Shown piece after piece: positions 25,834-34,533 of a stretch of DNA of 34,533 bases. Each line of letters starts with the position of its first letter. Positions within the stretch are counted from its first letter, which is position 1. The stretch spans positions 1 to 34,533 of the forward strand of contig JAGWWZ010000037.1 of NCBI GenBank assembly GCA_018970165.1, read 5' to 3'. The notes beneath the pieces were generated by a model. The model searched no databases and had not been told where the DNA came from. It saw only the letters and a program-made list of their open reading frames with translations. The DNA is from Planctomycetota bacterium. GTDB lineage: Bacteria; Planctomycetota; Planctomycetia; Pirellulales; Pirellulaceae. The position numbers were made by a program, and so were the translations under genes.

Positions 25834-28800
25834 CTATTTCTTTTCCGATGTCAGCTTGTCAATGGACATCCATGCCGACACTCGCTGCTGATCGGAGGTG
25901 ATGAGCGTCGATCCATCTCCACTGAAAGCTATCCTTTCCACCGATGTGGCTTGCTTTCTGTCAATGTCATAAACCGGATTGAAAATCTGGTATCTGGGGG
26001 ATGCAAACCAAATTCCAATCTTTCCAGTGGAATCCCCCGTGGCGATGATGGAATCCGTGGGAGACACGGAGATCTTGACACCCTTGGAAATCGAAACGGA
26101 GGGTTCAAATACCTTTGAAGCGTTTTCGCCGGTCGCTCCAGAGTCTCGCGACACAAAGAATACTTTGCCTTCCTTAGAATCCTCGACGGAGCTTTCCGTT
26201 TGAATCAAGAGATATCGCAAGACCTTTTCCTGCCCCTCGTCGCTTAACTTCTCTTCGAAGAATGCTAGTTTCGTGGGAGTTTGTCCTTTTAAATCTAGAC
26301 CTTTGTGCACGGGCGCATCCTCCCCTTCGATCTTCAAGGTCCCGTCGCTAGCCAGGATCGCCAAGCTATGTCGCTTTTCCGAATTAGTTTCCGGATTCCA
26401 CTCAAACTCTGCAACCTCGGCGATCTCGCGTAGGGTTTGTCCGCCTTCGGCATTTAGAACCCGAATCATCTTCTTGCTGGGGTTGTAGACGGCGAGTTCT
26501 TGGCCATCGGGAGATAGGGAAATGCGGTCTTCGCCATCCTCGAGCTTATATTTGGCTCGACTCCATCGGGATCCCTCAGGTTGGATTTGCAACTGAAGGA
26601 TCGAACCATCCTCATAAAGCGCCATCAACCGATCACCCTTGCGATCGCTAGTGCTCATCCGGAACTTTTGACGACCGAACAATACCGGATTACCCCCTTG
26701 CTCGCTGAGGCTGTAAACTCGGCCGTTTCCAAACGACACGAACATCTGATCGCCAACCCGGCGTTTTGAGAGAATCGCTCGCTTGGGAGTCGCATTGTCC
26801 GGTGCGAGATCATCCAGCCAGTACAAACCGTTCTTCGGTTCATAAGTGGAGCCTGAACTGATGCGCAACTCATTACCCTCAGCCGCGAAGCTGAACGTAA
26901 ACGTGGAAGTCTTATCGTTCTGCTCACCACCGAAGAGAGTTCTCTCGCGAACGTTACAGATCACAAGATCTCCAGTTGCACCATTATTCGATTTCACGAC
27001 GAAATCGACATCTTGGAAGGACCGCAAAACATTGAGAACCTTCGACGCCTCGACTTCCTTTTCCTTGCCAAGTGTATTCTTGATGCCGATGTATCCATCG
27101 TCTTCGGAACCTCGGTCGGATCGAGTTGCCGTTGCTTTCTCCAGCTTATTGTCTTTCGACAGAACGAACGGGGTGATCCTGCCGACCATGTCCAAAACAT
27201 ACAATCGCTGACCATCCGAGGACCAAGCGGCGTGAACCGGCATTTCCGAGCTACGAACTGGATTGTTGACGCCGGGATTCCATTCATTTGCCGCCCGGTT
27301 CCAGATCCGCAACACTCCCTTCCCTTGCTTACTCCCAGCATCTCGCTGGCACATGGCGACCAGATCGGGGTTATTCGGATTCACGACTGCAAAGGTCGCT
27401 CCGTTCTTGGAAATATCAACTTTTTTGTTTCCCTCGTAGTCGAATACAACAGTACTGGTGTCGCTACCGACATAGAATCCGACTTTACCGAGCAGTGTCA
27501 ATCTTGGCTCTGGATTCCCGATCGTATCGGCCCACCGCCTTATCATGTTTCCAGTTGCCCTGTCCCATACGCAGAATTCGACGTTGGCTCTCTTGCCGAT
27601 GTAGGGGTTGCTCTCTTCGCTCTGTGGAAGCAATGCAGAGGTAATGACGATATCGTTCTCGTCATTGATCACGGTATCGAACAGCTTTGAACCAGGAGTG
27701 TGGCCAAAATAACTATAGCGTTCACCCTCGCCCGCGATAGTTTCCGTCTTGCCAGTCACTAGATCCCACTGATCCACGACTCCGTTCTCATCGACCGACA
27801 ATACACGGTTGCTAGTTTCGCTAGTTACGAGCGGATGGATCCCTAGAACGCGCGCCTGGTAACTTTGGCGAGTTAGCTCGCGACGTTGCTTTTGTCGCTC
27901 GATGTCGATCGCCACGGCAGATCCAGTCTGATCCAGCATGATCACACGTTGATCATCGATGAATGTAGACTTATCGATGTTGCTATCAATGCTTACATCG
28001 CTCGGAGCACCCGTTAAGAATGTGTCGTAGGTGATTGATCCAGAACTGGGCTCAATGGTCCATGCATACACAACGGATTCACCGCTACCGGTTAGCATGC
28101 GTCCCTTCGATGGAGATATATCGATCTGATTGACGGTCTTGCGATGCTCGTTCGGAAGGGCTTGGCCTGGCACCAGTGAAGCGACAAACGACGGTTTATC
28201 CTTGGGAGGCGACAAATCGATCGAATGAATCGTTAAACCTCCCCCTTCGGTCGCAACGATCAGTTTGTTGTTACCGATACAGCCCACTTGCGTAATCCTG
28301 CCTGACGCGTTCTGCAAATCGACCAATCCCGACTTCACATCCTCAATAGAGCCACCGATGTTGCTCACCAGATGCAGATTGCGTTCCTTGCTCGTATCGT
28401 TCTCGGAGAGAACTAGGAAATGCTCGTCATCCAACCAATCAACATCGCGCAGGAGTCCTTTGATTTTTGATGTCAACGATTCCCATGTCGAACCTTCTCC
28501 TTTGAGATTCTTCATCAAAACTCCACCCCGAATACCGGCGACGACCTTGGTGCCGTCGGGACTGTAGGCAAACCCTTGGAAGAACCGATTCTGGGCTTTT
28601 CCTACCTCGGGCGTCGCCGCAGGGATTTCCTCAGAGGAACTCCAACCCCCGTCCAATCCGATCCGCATCAATTTCGCTTCCGCACCCGACTCGTCTTTGG
28701 CAACGGCTAGGATAGCCTCATCTGCTTTTGGCGAGAGGGATGCAGCGACCACATAGGGTCCAACGGGAATCGGTTTACTACCCATTACCAATTTGCCATC

Positions 28801-31353
28801 CTGCAAGGTTAAGGTCACAGCACTGCCATCTCTCAATCCCGCAATACCCCGCCCAGAACCCGCGGCGAAATCGATCGCGGTCACCCGGCTGGCTAACTCC
28901 TGAGTCTCGAGGTCTTTATTGCTTAACAGGCTCACTCGATGAGACGCCCAATTGTCCAGCAACTTAGGAATCCCGTCTTTGAATGCGGCCTTGATCCCGG
29001 CATCCTCTCCCAGCTTGTTTTCCTCTAAGCTCTTGAGGGAATTAACCGCACTGACCAGATTGGCCTTGTCCGCTTGAGCACTTGCAAACCCAATCTGCGT
29101 CAATTGCTCGTTCACTTTGACCTGAGCAAGACGTGCGAGGGCTTCTTTGGTCTTTTGGTCAGCGATACCTCGTTGCTTTTCAGCTTCTTCAAAGTTAGCG
29201 ACCGCTTTCTTCTCGTTGGTCTTCGCGTTCATGCGTTGCTTTTCAGCTTCTTTAAAGTTAGCGACCGCTTTCTCCTCGTTGGTCTTCGCGTTCATGCGTT
29301 GCTTTTCAGCTTCGTTGAAATTCGCAACGGCTTCTCTGGTTTTCTCTTCCGCAATATTCTTCTGCTCTTCCGCGATGCCTTTCTGCTTAACTGCCTCGGA
29401 ACGTTCAGCATTGATCCAAATCGCTGCGCCGGTAGCGCCAACCCCACCGAGAACTAGCAGTCCGAACAACGCATTGCGCAGTAACTTGAATCGGCTTTCG
29501 CGTTGTAGCAAAACCGTCTTCGCTTTTTGTGCTTTATCGAACAGCTCACTTTCTTCAGCAACCTTGCGATCGAGAGTTTGCAAGGCGACTTCGTAGTCTC
29601 CTTTGTCGAATGCGCATTTGCCGAACGCTAGTCTCGCTTTGGATAGTTCCTCTTCAGCTTCCTTATTTCCAGTCCAAACTTCCACTGCGTTTTGGAAGCC
29701 GAAGATAGCCCGGTTGAAGCGTTCGTAGTCTTGACTCTTCTCGGCCAACTGCAACGTAGTCTTGGAACTCTTGGTCAATTCCATACTTGTCTTGATGTTG
29801 GTGTTCTCTTCGACAATCTCGCGAACCGCACTCTGTAGATCCTCGACCGTTGCATAACGATCTGCAACGTTTGTGCTCATTGCCTTCAAGGCAACTTGCA
29901 GGAGTGGATTGTTCGAGTCGCTCGGTCGGATCTTGTTGTGGTAGGCATCGACAAGTTTGTTGTACTGGAGTTTCTTCTTGTCTTTTGTATCGGATCCAGC
30001 GTGTGGTGTTTTGCCTGTCACCATCTGGAAGAGAACCGCTCCGAGCAAATAGATGTCGGTTTGCTTTCCGACTAAATCTTGGGCTTTGCGGGCCATTTCG
30101 GGCGCCATGTAGTCAGGTGTCCCACCGCATCTAACCGGGGAATCCTTTGCCATGTTGTGTGCCAATCCCCAGTCGGCAACGTACACTTCCCCGTACGCTC
30201 CCACGATGACATTCTCAGGCTTGATATCAAGGTGGAGGATCTGTTTGCTGTGGGCGAATCCGATCGCGTCGGTGAGTCTCTCAAATATTTCCAGATTCTT
30301 CTCTTGGCTGTTCTTGGAAATCGAACGCTGCCACTCAGAACCTTTGATGCGTTTCATTGTGTAGAAGTACGTTCCATCCGTATTCACTCCCAACTCGTAG
30401 ATAGGGGGAATATTCGGGTGGTCTAGGTCGGCAGTGATTTCAGCTTCGAAGAAGAATTGCTTCTGCTGAGCCGGATCGCCATTCTTGTCTTTCTTCAATG
30501 TCTTGAGAGCAACCACCCGGTTGACGGCCGTTTGAAGAGCGGAAAATACGAGACCCATACCCCCTTCACCGAGTTTGTCTTGAAGAGCGTAGTCGTATCT
30601 TGACTGCTGCAATTTGTCGACGTTTGCCTCGGCAACAGTGCGCGTCGCAATGCGTTCCAGAACGGAGTCCGAAGCTTCGGAGCGATCAAAACGCAAAGAG
30701 GGTTGAGAACCCTTGCCTGACGATCTGATCGCCACATCCCAGTCGCGATGCAGTCGTTCATTGCTGCTGACCGGAGTCTTGCTACCACTCCTGCCGCCAC
30801 TTCCACCACTGCCGATGCCCCCTCCGCTCCCGGCACTTCCACCGCTACCGAGACCACCTCCACTGCTTACGGTTCCGAGAGTGGATAAAGCGCCCGAGCC
30901 TGGAACACTGGAATCGTAGACGACGGTATTGGTCTCGCCGGAGTCGGATGAACCTTCGTAGACCAAGCTTTCTTGGGATGGGTCGTTGCTCTGAGAGCTA
31001 ACGCTCAAGTCCACCGTCTCGGAGTGGCTATCTACCATATCCTTGCTCGAAATCGGCCCCGAGTCAGACGGCATGGTGGGAAGAGACTCAGCAGAGTCCA
31101 TCCCTGTTGGCAAGGTGGGATACGACTCCGGAGCATCAATACTCATCGGAATCCCATCCGAGGTTGCGGTGGGAAGCGGTAGCAACTCGGATGGAGAGTC
31201 CTGGGGAGAGCTGTCATCCCTCGTGAATCCCGGAGGAGGAAGTGGATCGATCGTGCCGAAGTCTCCTGACGAGAAATCAGCGGTCCCGCCGATCTCATCG
31301 GGATCATTATCGGAAGGATCTTCGGGGTTTTGGTTGTTTGGGACATTGGTCAT
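25834..31353 (-). CDS. Giant membrane Ser/Thr kinase with coiled-coil repeats and beta-propeller tail
   Basis: 1,839 residues; ATG preceded by GGAG with a 7-nt spacer. The N-terminal 200 residues are acidic and Ser/Pro-rich with LPTMPS/LPTG-like repeats and a Gly-Ser stretch (about 164-191). The kinase domain (about 254-515) has LGEGGMGLV (261-269), Lys284, the catalytic loop HLDIKPENV (374-382; Asp376, Lys378, Asn381), DWG (394-396, replacing DFG) and APE (417-419), so it should be active. A TPR-like segment (about 545-600) leads to one membrane helix (about 627-647). Next is a charged coiled coil with three copies of a 21-residue repeat (about 678-740). The rest (about 780-1839) is WD40-like, for example KTVNQIDISPSKGRMLTGSG and SVERIAFSGDGSTLITSD. 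Predicted topology is cytosolic kinase and extracytoplasmic sensor. It follows a giant surface protein gene by 88 bp. Confidence 0.93.
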   Translation of the reverse strand: MTNVPNNQNPEDPSDNDPDEIGGTADFSSGDFGTIDPLPPPGFTRDDSSPQDSPSELLPLPTATSDGIPMSIDAPESYPTLPTGMDSAESLPTMPSDSGPISSKDMVDSHSETVDLSVSSQSNDPSQESLVYEGSSDSGETNTVVYDSSVPGSGALSTLGTVSSGGGLGSGGSAGSGGGIGSGGSGGRSGSKTPVSSNERLHRDWDVAIRSSGKGSQPSLRFDRSEASDSVLERIATRTVAEANVDKLQQSRYDYALQDKLGEGGMGLVFSALQTAVNRVVALKTLKKDKNGDPAQQKQFFFEAEITADLDHPNIPPIYELGVNTDGTYFYTMKRIKGSEWQRSISKNSQEKNLEIFERLTDAIGFAHSKQILHLDIKPENVIVGAYGEVYVADWGLAHNMAKDSPVRCGGTPDYMAPEMARKAQDLVGKQTDIYLLGAVLFQMVTGKTPHAGSDTKDKKKLQYNKLVDAYHNKIRPSDSNNPLLQVALKAMSTNVADRYATVEDLQSAVREIVEENTNIKTSMELTKSSKTTLQLAEKSQDYERFNRAIFGFQNAVEVWTGNKEAEEELSKARLAFGKCAFDKGDYEVALQTLDRKVAEESELFDKAQKAKTVLLQRESRFKLLRNALFGLLVLGGVGATGAAIWINAERSEAVKQKGIAEEQKNIAEEKTREAVANFNEAEKQRMNAKTNEEKAVANFKEAEKQRMNAKTNEKKAVANFEEAEKQRGIADQKTKEALARLAQVKVNEQLTQIGFASAQADKANLVSAVNSLKSLEENKLGEDAGIKAAFKDGIPKLLDNWASHRVSLLSNKDLETQELASRVTAIDFAAGSGRGIAGLRDGSAVTLTLQDGKLVMGSKPIPVGPYVVAASLSPKADEAILAVAKDESGAEAKLMRIGLDGGWSSSEEIPAATPEVGKAQNRFFQGFAYSPDGTKVVAGIRGGVLMKNLKGEGSTWESLTSKIKGLLRDVDWLDDEHFLVLSENDTSKERNLHLVSNIGGSIEDVKSGLVDLQNASGRITQVGCIGNNKLIVATEGGGLTIHSIDLSPPKDKPSFVASLVPGQALPNEHRKTVNQIDISPSKGRMLTGSGESVVYAWTIEPSSGSITYDTFLTGAPSDVSIDSNIDKSTFIDDQRVIMLDQTGSAVAIDIERQKQRRELTRQSYQARVLGIHPLVTSETSNRVLSVDENGVVDQWDLVTGKTETIAGEGERYSYFGHTPGSKLFDTVINDENDIVITSALLPQSEESNPYIGKRANVEFCVWDRATGNMIRRWADTIGNPEPRLTLLGKVGFYVGSDTSTVVFDYEGNKKVDISKNGATFAVVNPNNPDLVAMCQRDAGSKQGKGVLRIWNRAANEWNPGVNNPVRSSEMPVHAAWSSDGQRLYVLDMVGRITPFVLSKDNKLEKATATRSDRGSEDDGYIGIKNTLGKEKEVEASKVLNVLRSFQDVDFVVKSNNGATGDLVICNVRERTLFGGEQNDKTSTFTFSFAAEGNELRISSGSTYEPKNGLYWLDDLAPDNATPKRAILSKRRVGDQMFVSFGNGRVYSLSEQGGNPVLFGRQKFRMSTSDRKGDRLMALYEDGSILQLQIQPEGSRWSRAKYKLEDGEDRISLSPDGQELAVYNPSKKMIRVLNAEGGQTLREIAEVAEFEWNPETNSEKRHSLAILASDGTLKIEGEDAPVHKGLDLKGQTPTKLAFFEEKLSDEGQEKVLRYLLIQTESSVEDSKEGKVFFVSRDSGATGENASKVFEPSVSISKGVKISVSPTDSIIATGDSTGKIGIWFASPRYQIFNPVYDIDRKQATSVERIAFSGDGSTLITSDQQRVSAWMSIDKLTSEKK
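29171..29335 (-). repeat. 63-bp in-frame tandem repeat in the kinase gene
   Basis: Units beginning CGTTGCTTTTCAGCTTC start at 29171, 29234 and 29297, exactly 63 bp apart. The first two full units differ at only a few positions; the third is partial and more diverged. They encode a 21-residue repeat with the core EAEKQRMNAKTNE, just after the membrane helix. The low divergence of two units suggests recent duplication and possible copy-number variation between strains. Confidence 0.85.
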
Positions 31354-31406
31354 GATCGAACTCCGGGAACTATCGTCTGTGTGTACTTTTTAAAGTGATT
31401 GTGTGC

Positions 31407-31437
31407 AAAAGCCAAGCTTGCTTGGGAGCAAGTTGGG
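31407..31437 (-). terminator. Probable terminator after the giant surface protein gene
   Basis: On the minus strand CCAACTTGCT (31437-31428) pairs with AGCAAGCTTGG (31422-31412) with one bulged base and a 5-nt loop, then C and TTTT (31410-31407). It begins 5 bp after the stop of the surface protein gene. This would separate that transcript from the kinase gene, whose start is only 88 bp away, though the short T-run suggests read-through is possible. Confidence 0.45.
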
Positions 31438-31441
31438 ATAC

Positions 31442-34400
31442 TTATTCATGTTGATTTCGAGTTTGACTCCAAGCTTGCAATAACGCTTCACGCCGTCGCT
31501 TGCGTCTTGCACCGCGAGCAAATTGAACGTCGCTCTCGGTTGTGGCAGGCTTAGATTCGGGATTGCGAGTCGATCGCAGGCTAATAGCCCCCAGCATCAC
31601 TGCAAGGGAAACTGTCGGGTTGAATGCGACATTGCGATCGTCATCCCGAGGAGACTGCAGAATCGGGTCGATGTCATCGAATCGTTGTCCGGCAGGGGGC
31701 TCGTAGAACGCTCCATCCTGAATGCCTCCAGCGGGCTTCTGTGCTGGCTCGATCGGCTTGACTTCTTCTTTTTCGTCCGACTGCGGAGCCTCGGAGTCCC
31801 GAATGGGGATAATCTCGATGATTTCTTTCTTGCCCGTGGGTGTCTCTCGGATGAGCAAGTAGACTCCAACTTCCGCTTCAGGATCGCGCTGCAACGCTTC
31901 TCGAATTCGGTTGATCTCTGCCTGAGTGGGTTGGACAGAAGTCTCATCTGTACCCTCTGGGAAAGGTACGCGTTTCACTTTCCCAGTAGCATCCTCCAAC
32001 TTCTGGAGGACCAAATTTATTTCTGGTAATTCCTCCGCGTCTGGTTGCCCATCTTCATTCATATCTTCGAAATCAGACAGGCGATACAACGTTACGGTAG
32101 CCTGGCGCTCGATGAGCTTGACGAATTCGATCGATGCCGTCTCGATTCGTACGATCGGCTCCTCAAGCTTCGGAGGAATGATCAGTTGAGGCGGTCGAAT
32201 CACCGGCAAGGATGGATCGGGCGCGGCAGTATTGGCCAAGCCGAACGAGTCGCGCTGTACATCGATCCGATCGGTTTGCACCGTCAAGTCCTTGACGTCA
32301 CCCGTTTCTCCAGACGCCTTTTCGAACATGAAGAAATCGTTCGCGCGTCGCAAGGAAGCATGATTGATGAACGTATTGTCGGGCGAATTTCTAATGAAAT
32401 CGGCATTGAACGGTTCGAGCCGGACGAACAGCCCAGTTGTCGAACCATCCTTCACCGCCGCTGGCAAGATGGCTGTCTGGATTACTTCCATGCCATTGAT
32501 CTGGGATCGCAATCCAACTGTCCCTACCAAGCTACCGTCGGTAGCATTACCCAGCGCGTAGTTCTTGTCAGCATAGGCGATGAAGCTTTCAAACCCCGTT
32601 TCAGCAGGAGAGCCAAACTGGATCGCTACTTGCATAAAAACGTGCTTCGGATCGGTAATGCTTGAGTTGATCGTATCAGTGACCCGAGTTATCTGATCGA
32701 TCGGCAGAATCGTCTGCGTAGTAAAGAAGGTCGGCGGAATGCCTGGGACCCCATCCTGAACAACCGAAGGCTTCGGGATGAAGTGGAAGAACCGCGAGTT
32801 CAACTCCGTGTTATTCACGAGTTGGTCCGCGATCAATTGACTATTTTGGAAGGTCTCCAATCGCCCAGCGTTGGGGGTAATGTTCAGGGAGTCACCAGCC
32901 ACGAGAATGATCGCCCCCTCAGTACTGTTAGTACTCATGGTTTGAACCGGCTTTTCGACGGCGATGTCCATGAGACCAAGTGTTTCCAAATAAATGTTCG
33001 GAGAAGCGCTGATACCTGCGGTCACTTCCTGAACCTGGATATCGAGGTTGTTGACGATATAGAGCGAATACCCGCTTGCCGCGTATGTTTCCGCAAAACG
33101 GTATTGACGCTTGATCGCATCGGTAAAGGTCAATCCCGGGATCTTATTCTCGAGATCGATCAGGAAATCATCCCCGCGCTGGCTAGCGTTAAGGTTGACA
33201 TGCTCCCAAGCATCGAGAGTCTTATTGTTACCCGTGTTGGCAAACAATCGCTTGACCGAAGCATCGTAAACGTGTGCATAGTCCCTCGCGGATAATTTCA
33301 GATCTCCGCCTACCACTTGAGCCTGGTGCTGATAAACCTGGCTCGTTGCAGCGGTGATGGTACGCGTCAGAGGCTGATCGAGTTGAATCATTCCAACCCC
33401 TACTCCGATTACATCGAAATCCTGTCGTCCGCTATCGGCATCCCATACCGCAATCCTCATACCCACGGTGAACGAGGAGGTATCTGCTAAATTCAGGGTG
33501 GTGGACCCGATCGCCGCATCGCTTGTGATCGAGAACGAAGTTCCCGCTCGCTGCTCGATCGCACCTTGCATGGCCACCAGTGTCACCTCACGGCGGCTCA
33601 TGCTATCGTCTGCTAAATTCGCTGGAGAGGCATTAGCACTTTGCGACGCATTGATCGTTCGATCGATGAACAAGTTTTGCTGCTCGGTGAGCACCCGAAT
33701 CGGACCGTCAGTAGCTCGAAGCCCAAACTCAGGATTAACAGTTACAGGTGCAGTATCAGACCTGAAATGAACACGTTGTACCGTTGAACTCGCAATCTGG
33801 CCAACGATCAATTGATTCGACTCGCGAATGAAGATTCCATCCTTGCTCGCAGCAGCGATCACATCCACGTTTGTATCGATCGGATTCCCTTCCACTCCGA
33901 TGCTACCTCCAGCTTGCAGGACAGCGGTTCGTGCATCGACATTGACGACTCGCGGGTCCCCCGTTGCGGTAGCAAAGCCAGCGGCGCCCGGTAAGACAGT
34001 GTCACCCTGTCCATCGAGAATACTACGTACCGCTTCGACCCAAACGCCACTATTTTTGGCATTGAGGATGCCCACGGTAACATCGATCGCCGCACGGTAG
34101 TAAATATTGCCGCCCTGGGTCTGGCTGACCGCTTCCCTCGAAGGATCCAAAGGATCTGCGGCACGATTCATCGTGATCGAGCCATCGATTGCTCGAGCGT
34201 AAATGCTGTGCTTAACTGGATCGACGGCATTGACGGAATCGGTGACTGACAAATCGCCCAAGAAGTTCTGTACAATATCTTGCCTCGCTAGCAGAGTAAT
34301 GGCGCCTCGTTGCGAGTTCACACCAGCGTTGACCGTGATACTTCCCGAATCGACGGTCTGGAGCAGGATGGTGCCGGTCCCGTGGGCACTGATGCCAAGT

Positions 34401-34533
34401 GTCCTTGCCGTCCCTGCATTGACAGTAATACTTCCAGCTACCGACTGCAGCTTGATCGGGCCGTTGCTGGTCGTGGTCAGGTCTTCCAGCACGTCGTCTA
34501 CGTTCGCGTTCGTCGAGTTGAAGTTCACGTCCT
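31442..34533 (-). CDS. Giant beta-helix surface protein, 3' part only
   Basis: At least 1,029 residues; the frame is still open at the right edge, so the gene is incomplete at its 5' end and the GTG near 34528 is not a real start. The visible N-terminal part has repeats typical of filamentous-haemagglutinin-like beta-helices: SITVNAG occurs twice, with GAITLLARQDIVQN and IYYRAAIDVTVG. About residues 840-880 carry an EF-hand-like calcium loop DMNEDGQPDAEE (positions 32030-32065). A Pro/Glu/Lys-rich region follows, then a hydrophobic stretch (SLAVMLGAISL) and a basic tail RGARRKRRREALLQAW, which together look like a membrane anchor or sorting tail. Likely a secreted, cell-surface or adhesive protein of a planctomycete. 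Its neighbour downstream is the giant kinase. Partner and ligand unknown. Confidence 0.8.
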   Translation of the reverse strand, partial: DVNFNSTNANVDDVLEDLTTTSNGPIKLQSVAGSITVNAGTARTLGISAHGTGTILLQTVDSGSITVNAGVNSQRGAITLLARQDIVQNFLGDLSVTDSVNAVDPVKHSIYARAIDGSITMNRAADPLDPSREAVSQTQGGNIYYRAAIDVTVGILNAKNSGVWVEAVRSILDGQGDTVLPGAAGFATATGDPRVVNVDARTAVLQAGGSIGVEGNPIDTNVDVIAAASKDGIFIRESNQLIVGQIASSTVQRVHFRSDTAPVTVNPEFGLRATDGPIRVLTEQQNLFIDRTINASQSANASPANLADDSMSRREVTLVAMQGAIEQRAGTSFSITSDAAIGSTTLNLADTSSFTVGMRIAVWDADSGRQDFDVIGVGVGMIQLDQPLTRTITAATSQVYQHQAQVVGGDLKLSARDYAHVYDASVKRLFANTGNNKTLDAWEHVNLNASQRGDDFLIDLENKIPGLTFTDAIKRQYRFAETYAASGYSLYIVNNLDIQVQEVTAGISASPNIYLETLGLMDIAVEKPVQTMSTNSTEGAIILVAGDSLNITPNAGRLETFQNSQLIADQLVNNTELNSRFFHFIPKPSVVQDGVPGIPPTFFTTQTILPIDQITRVTDTINSSITDPKHVFMQVAIQFGSPAETGFESFIAYADKNYALGNATDGSLVGTVGLRSQINGMEVIQTAILPAAVKDGSTTGLFVRLEPFNADFIRNSPDNTFINHASLRRANDFFMFEKASGETGDVKDLTVQTDRIDVQRDSFGLANTAAPDPSLPVIRPPQLIIPPKLEEPIVRIETASIEFVKLIERQATVTLYRLSDFEDMNEDGQPDAEELPEINLVLQKLEDATGKVKRVPFPEGTDETSVQPTQAEINRIREALQRDPEAEVGVYLLIRETPTGKKEIIEIIPIRDSEAPQSDEKEEVKPIEPAQKPAGGIQDGAFYEPPAGQRFDDIDPILQSPRDDDRNVAFNPTVSLAVMLGAISLRSTRNPESKPATTESDVQFARGARRKRRREALLQAWSQTRNQHE

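Overview
The window looks like a chromosomal piece of a planctomycete, most likely a member of the Pirellulaceae. This rests on gene families that are strongly enriched in that phylum: a PSCyt1/DUF1549/DUF1553 protein paired with a DUF1501 protein, a DUF1559 relative, a DUF1570 metallopeptidase-like protein, a 1,839-residue Ser/Thr kinase with a beta-propeller tail, and a very large beta-helix surface protein. GC content is moderate, genes lie on both strands, and several starts are probably GTG or TTG or lack a clear Shine-Dalgarno sequence. I see no integrase, transposase, CRISPR array, rRNA or phage gene.

Layout. Positions 1-465 hold tandem and inverted repeats with no credible gene. Positions 466-5388 (minus) carry a lipoprotein gene followed 6 bp later by a fused ResB-CcsA (system II) cytochrome c maturation gene. 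A tRNA-Ser(CGA) lies at 5717-5798 (minus). Positions 5886-7714 (plus) carry an NHL-repeat lipoprotein and an M50 (site-2-type) membrane protease. Positions 7703-11578 (minus) form a tight cluster: a glucose-dehydrogenase-like MDR enzyme, AstD and AstB. mnmA follows at 11700-12836 (plus), divergent from that cluster.

The middle part has a large secreted DUF4091/GH123-like protein (12906-15659, minus), a divergent DUF1570 protein (15927-17399, plus), an OFA-type MFS transporter (17533-19152, plus) and an FHA protein with a degraded kinase domain (19334-20608, plus). A short DUF1559-like gene converges on it (20627-21268, minus).

The right part is all on the minus strand: the PSCyt1/DUF1549/DUF1553 and DUF1501 pair (21487-25629), the giant kinase (25834-31353) and the 3' part of a giant surface protein that runs off the right edge (31442-34533).

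Functional links. The ResB-CcsA protein would attach heme to extracytoplasmic CxxCH proteins, and the PSCyt1 protein is a plausible client. AstD and AstB are consecutive-pathway enzymes of arginine succinyl catabolism, but AstA, AstC and AstE are not in the window. The FHA protein keeps a phosphothreonine-binding domain while its kinase domain has lost the catalytic Asp, so it may be a phospho-signalling scaffold. The giant kinase has a cytosolic kinase, one membrane helix and a probable extracytoplasmic propeller, and it lies beside a giant surface protein.

I did not find one clearly new multi-gene system. The best leads are the FHA-pseudokinase, the duplicated LPEGW-domain lipoprotein next to the cytochrome maturation gene, the dehydrogenase-AstD-AstB cluster, and the repeat block at the left edge.
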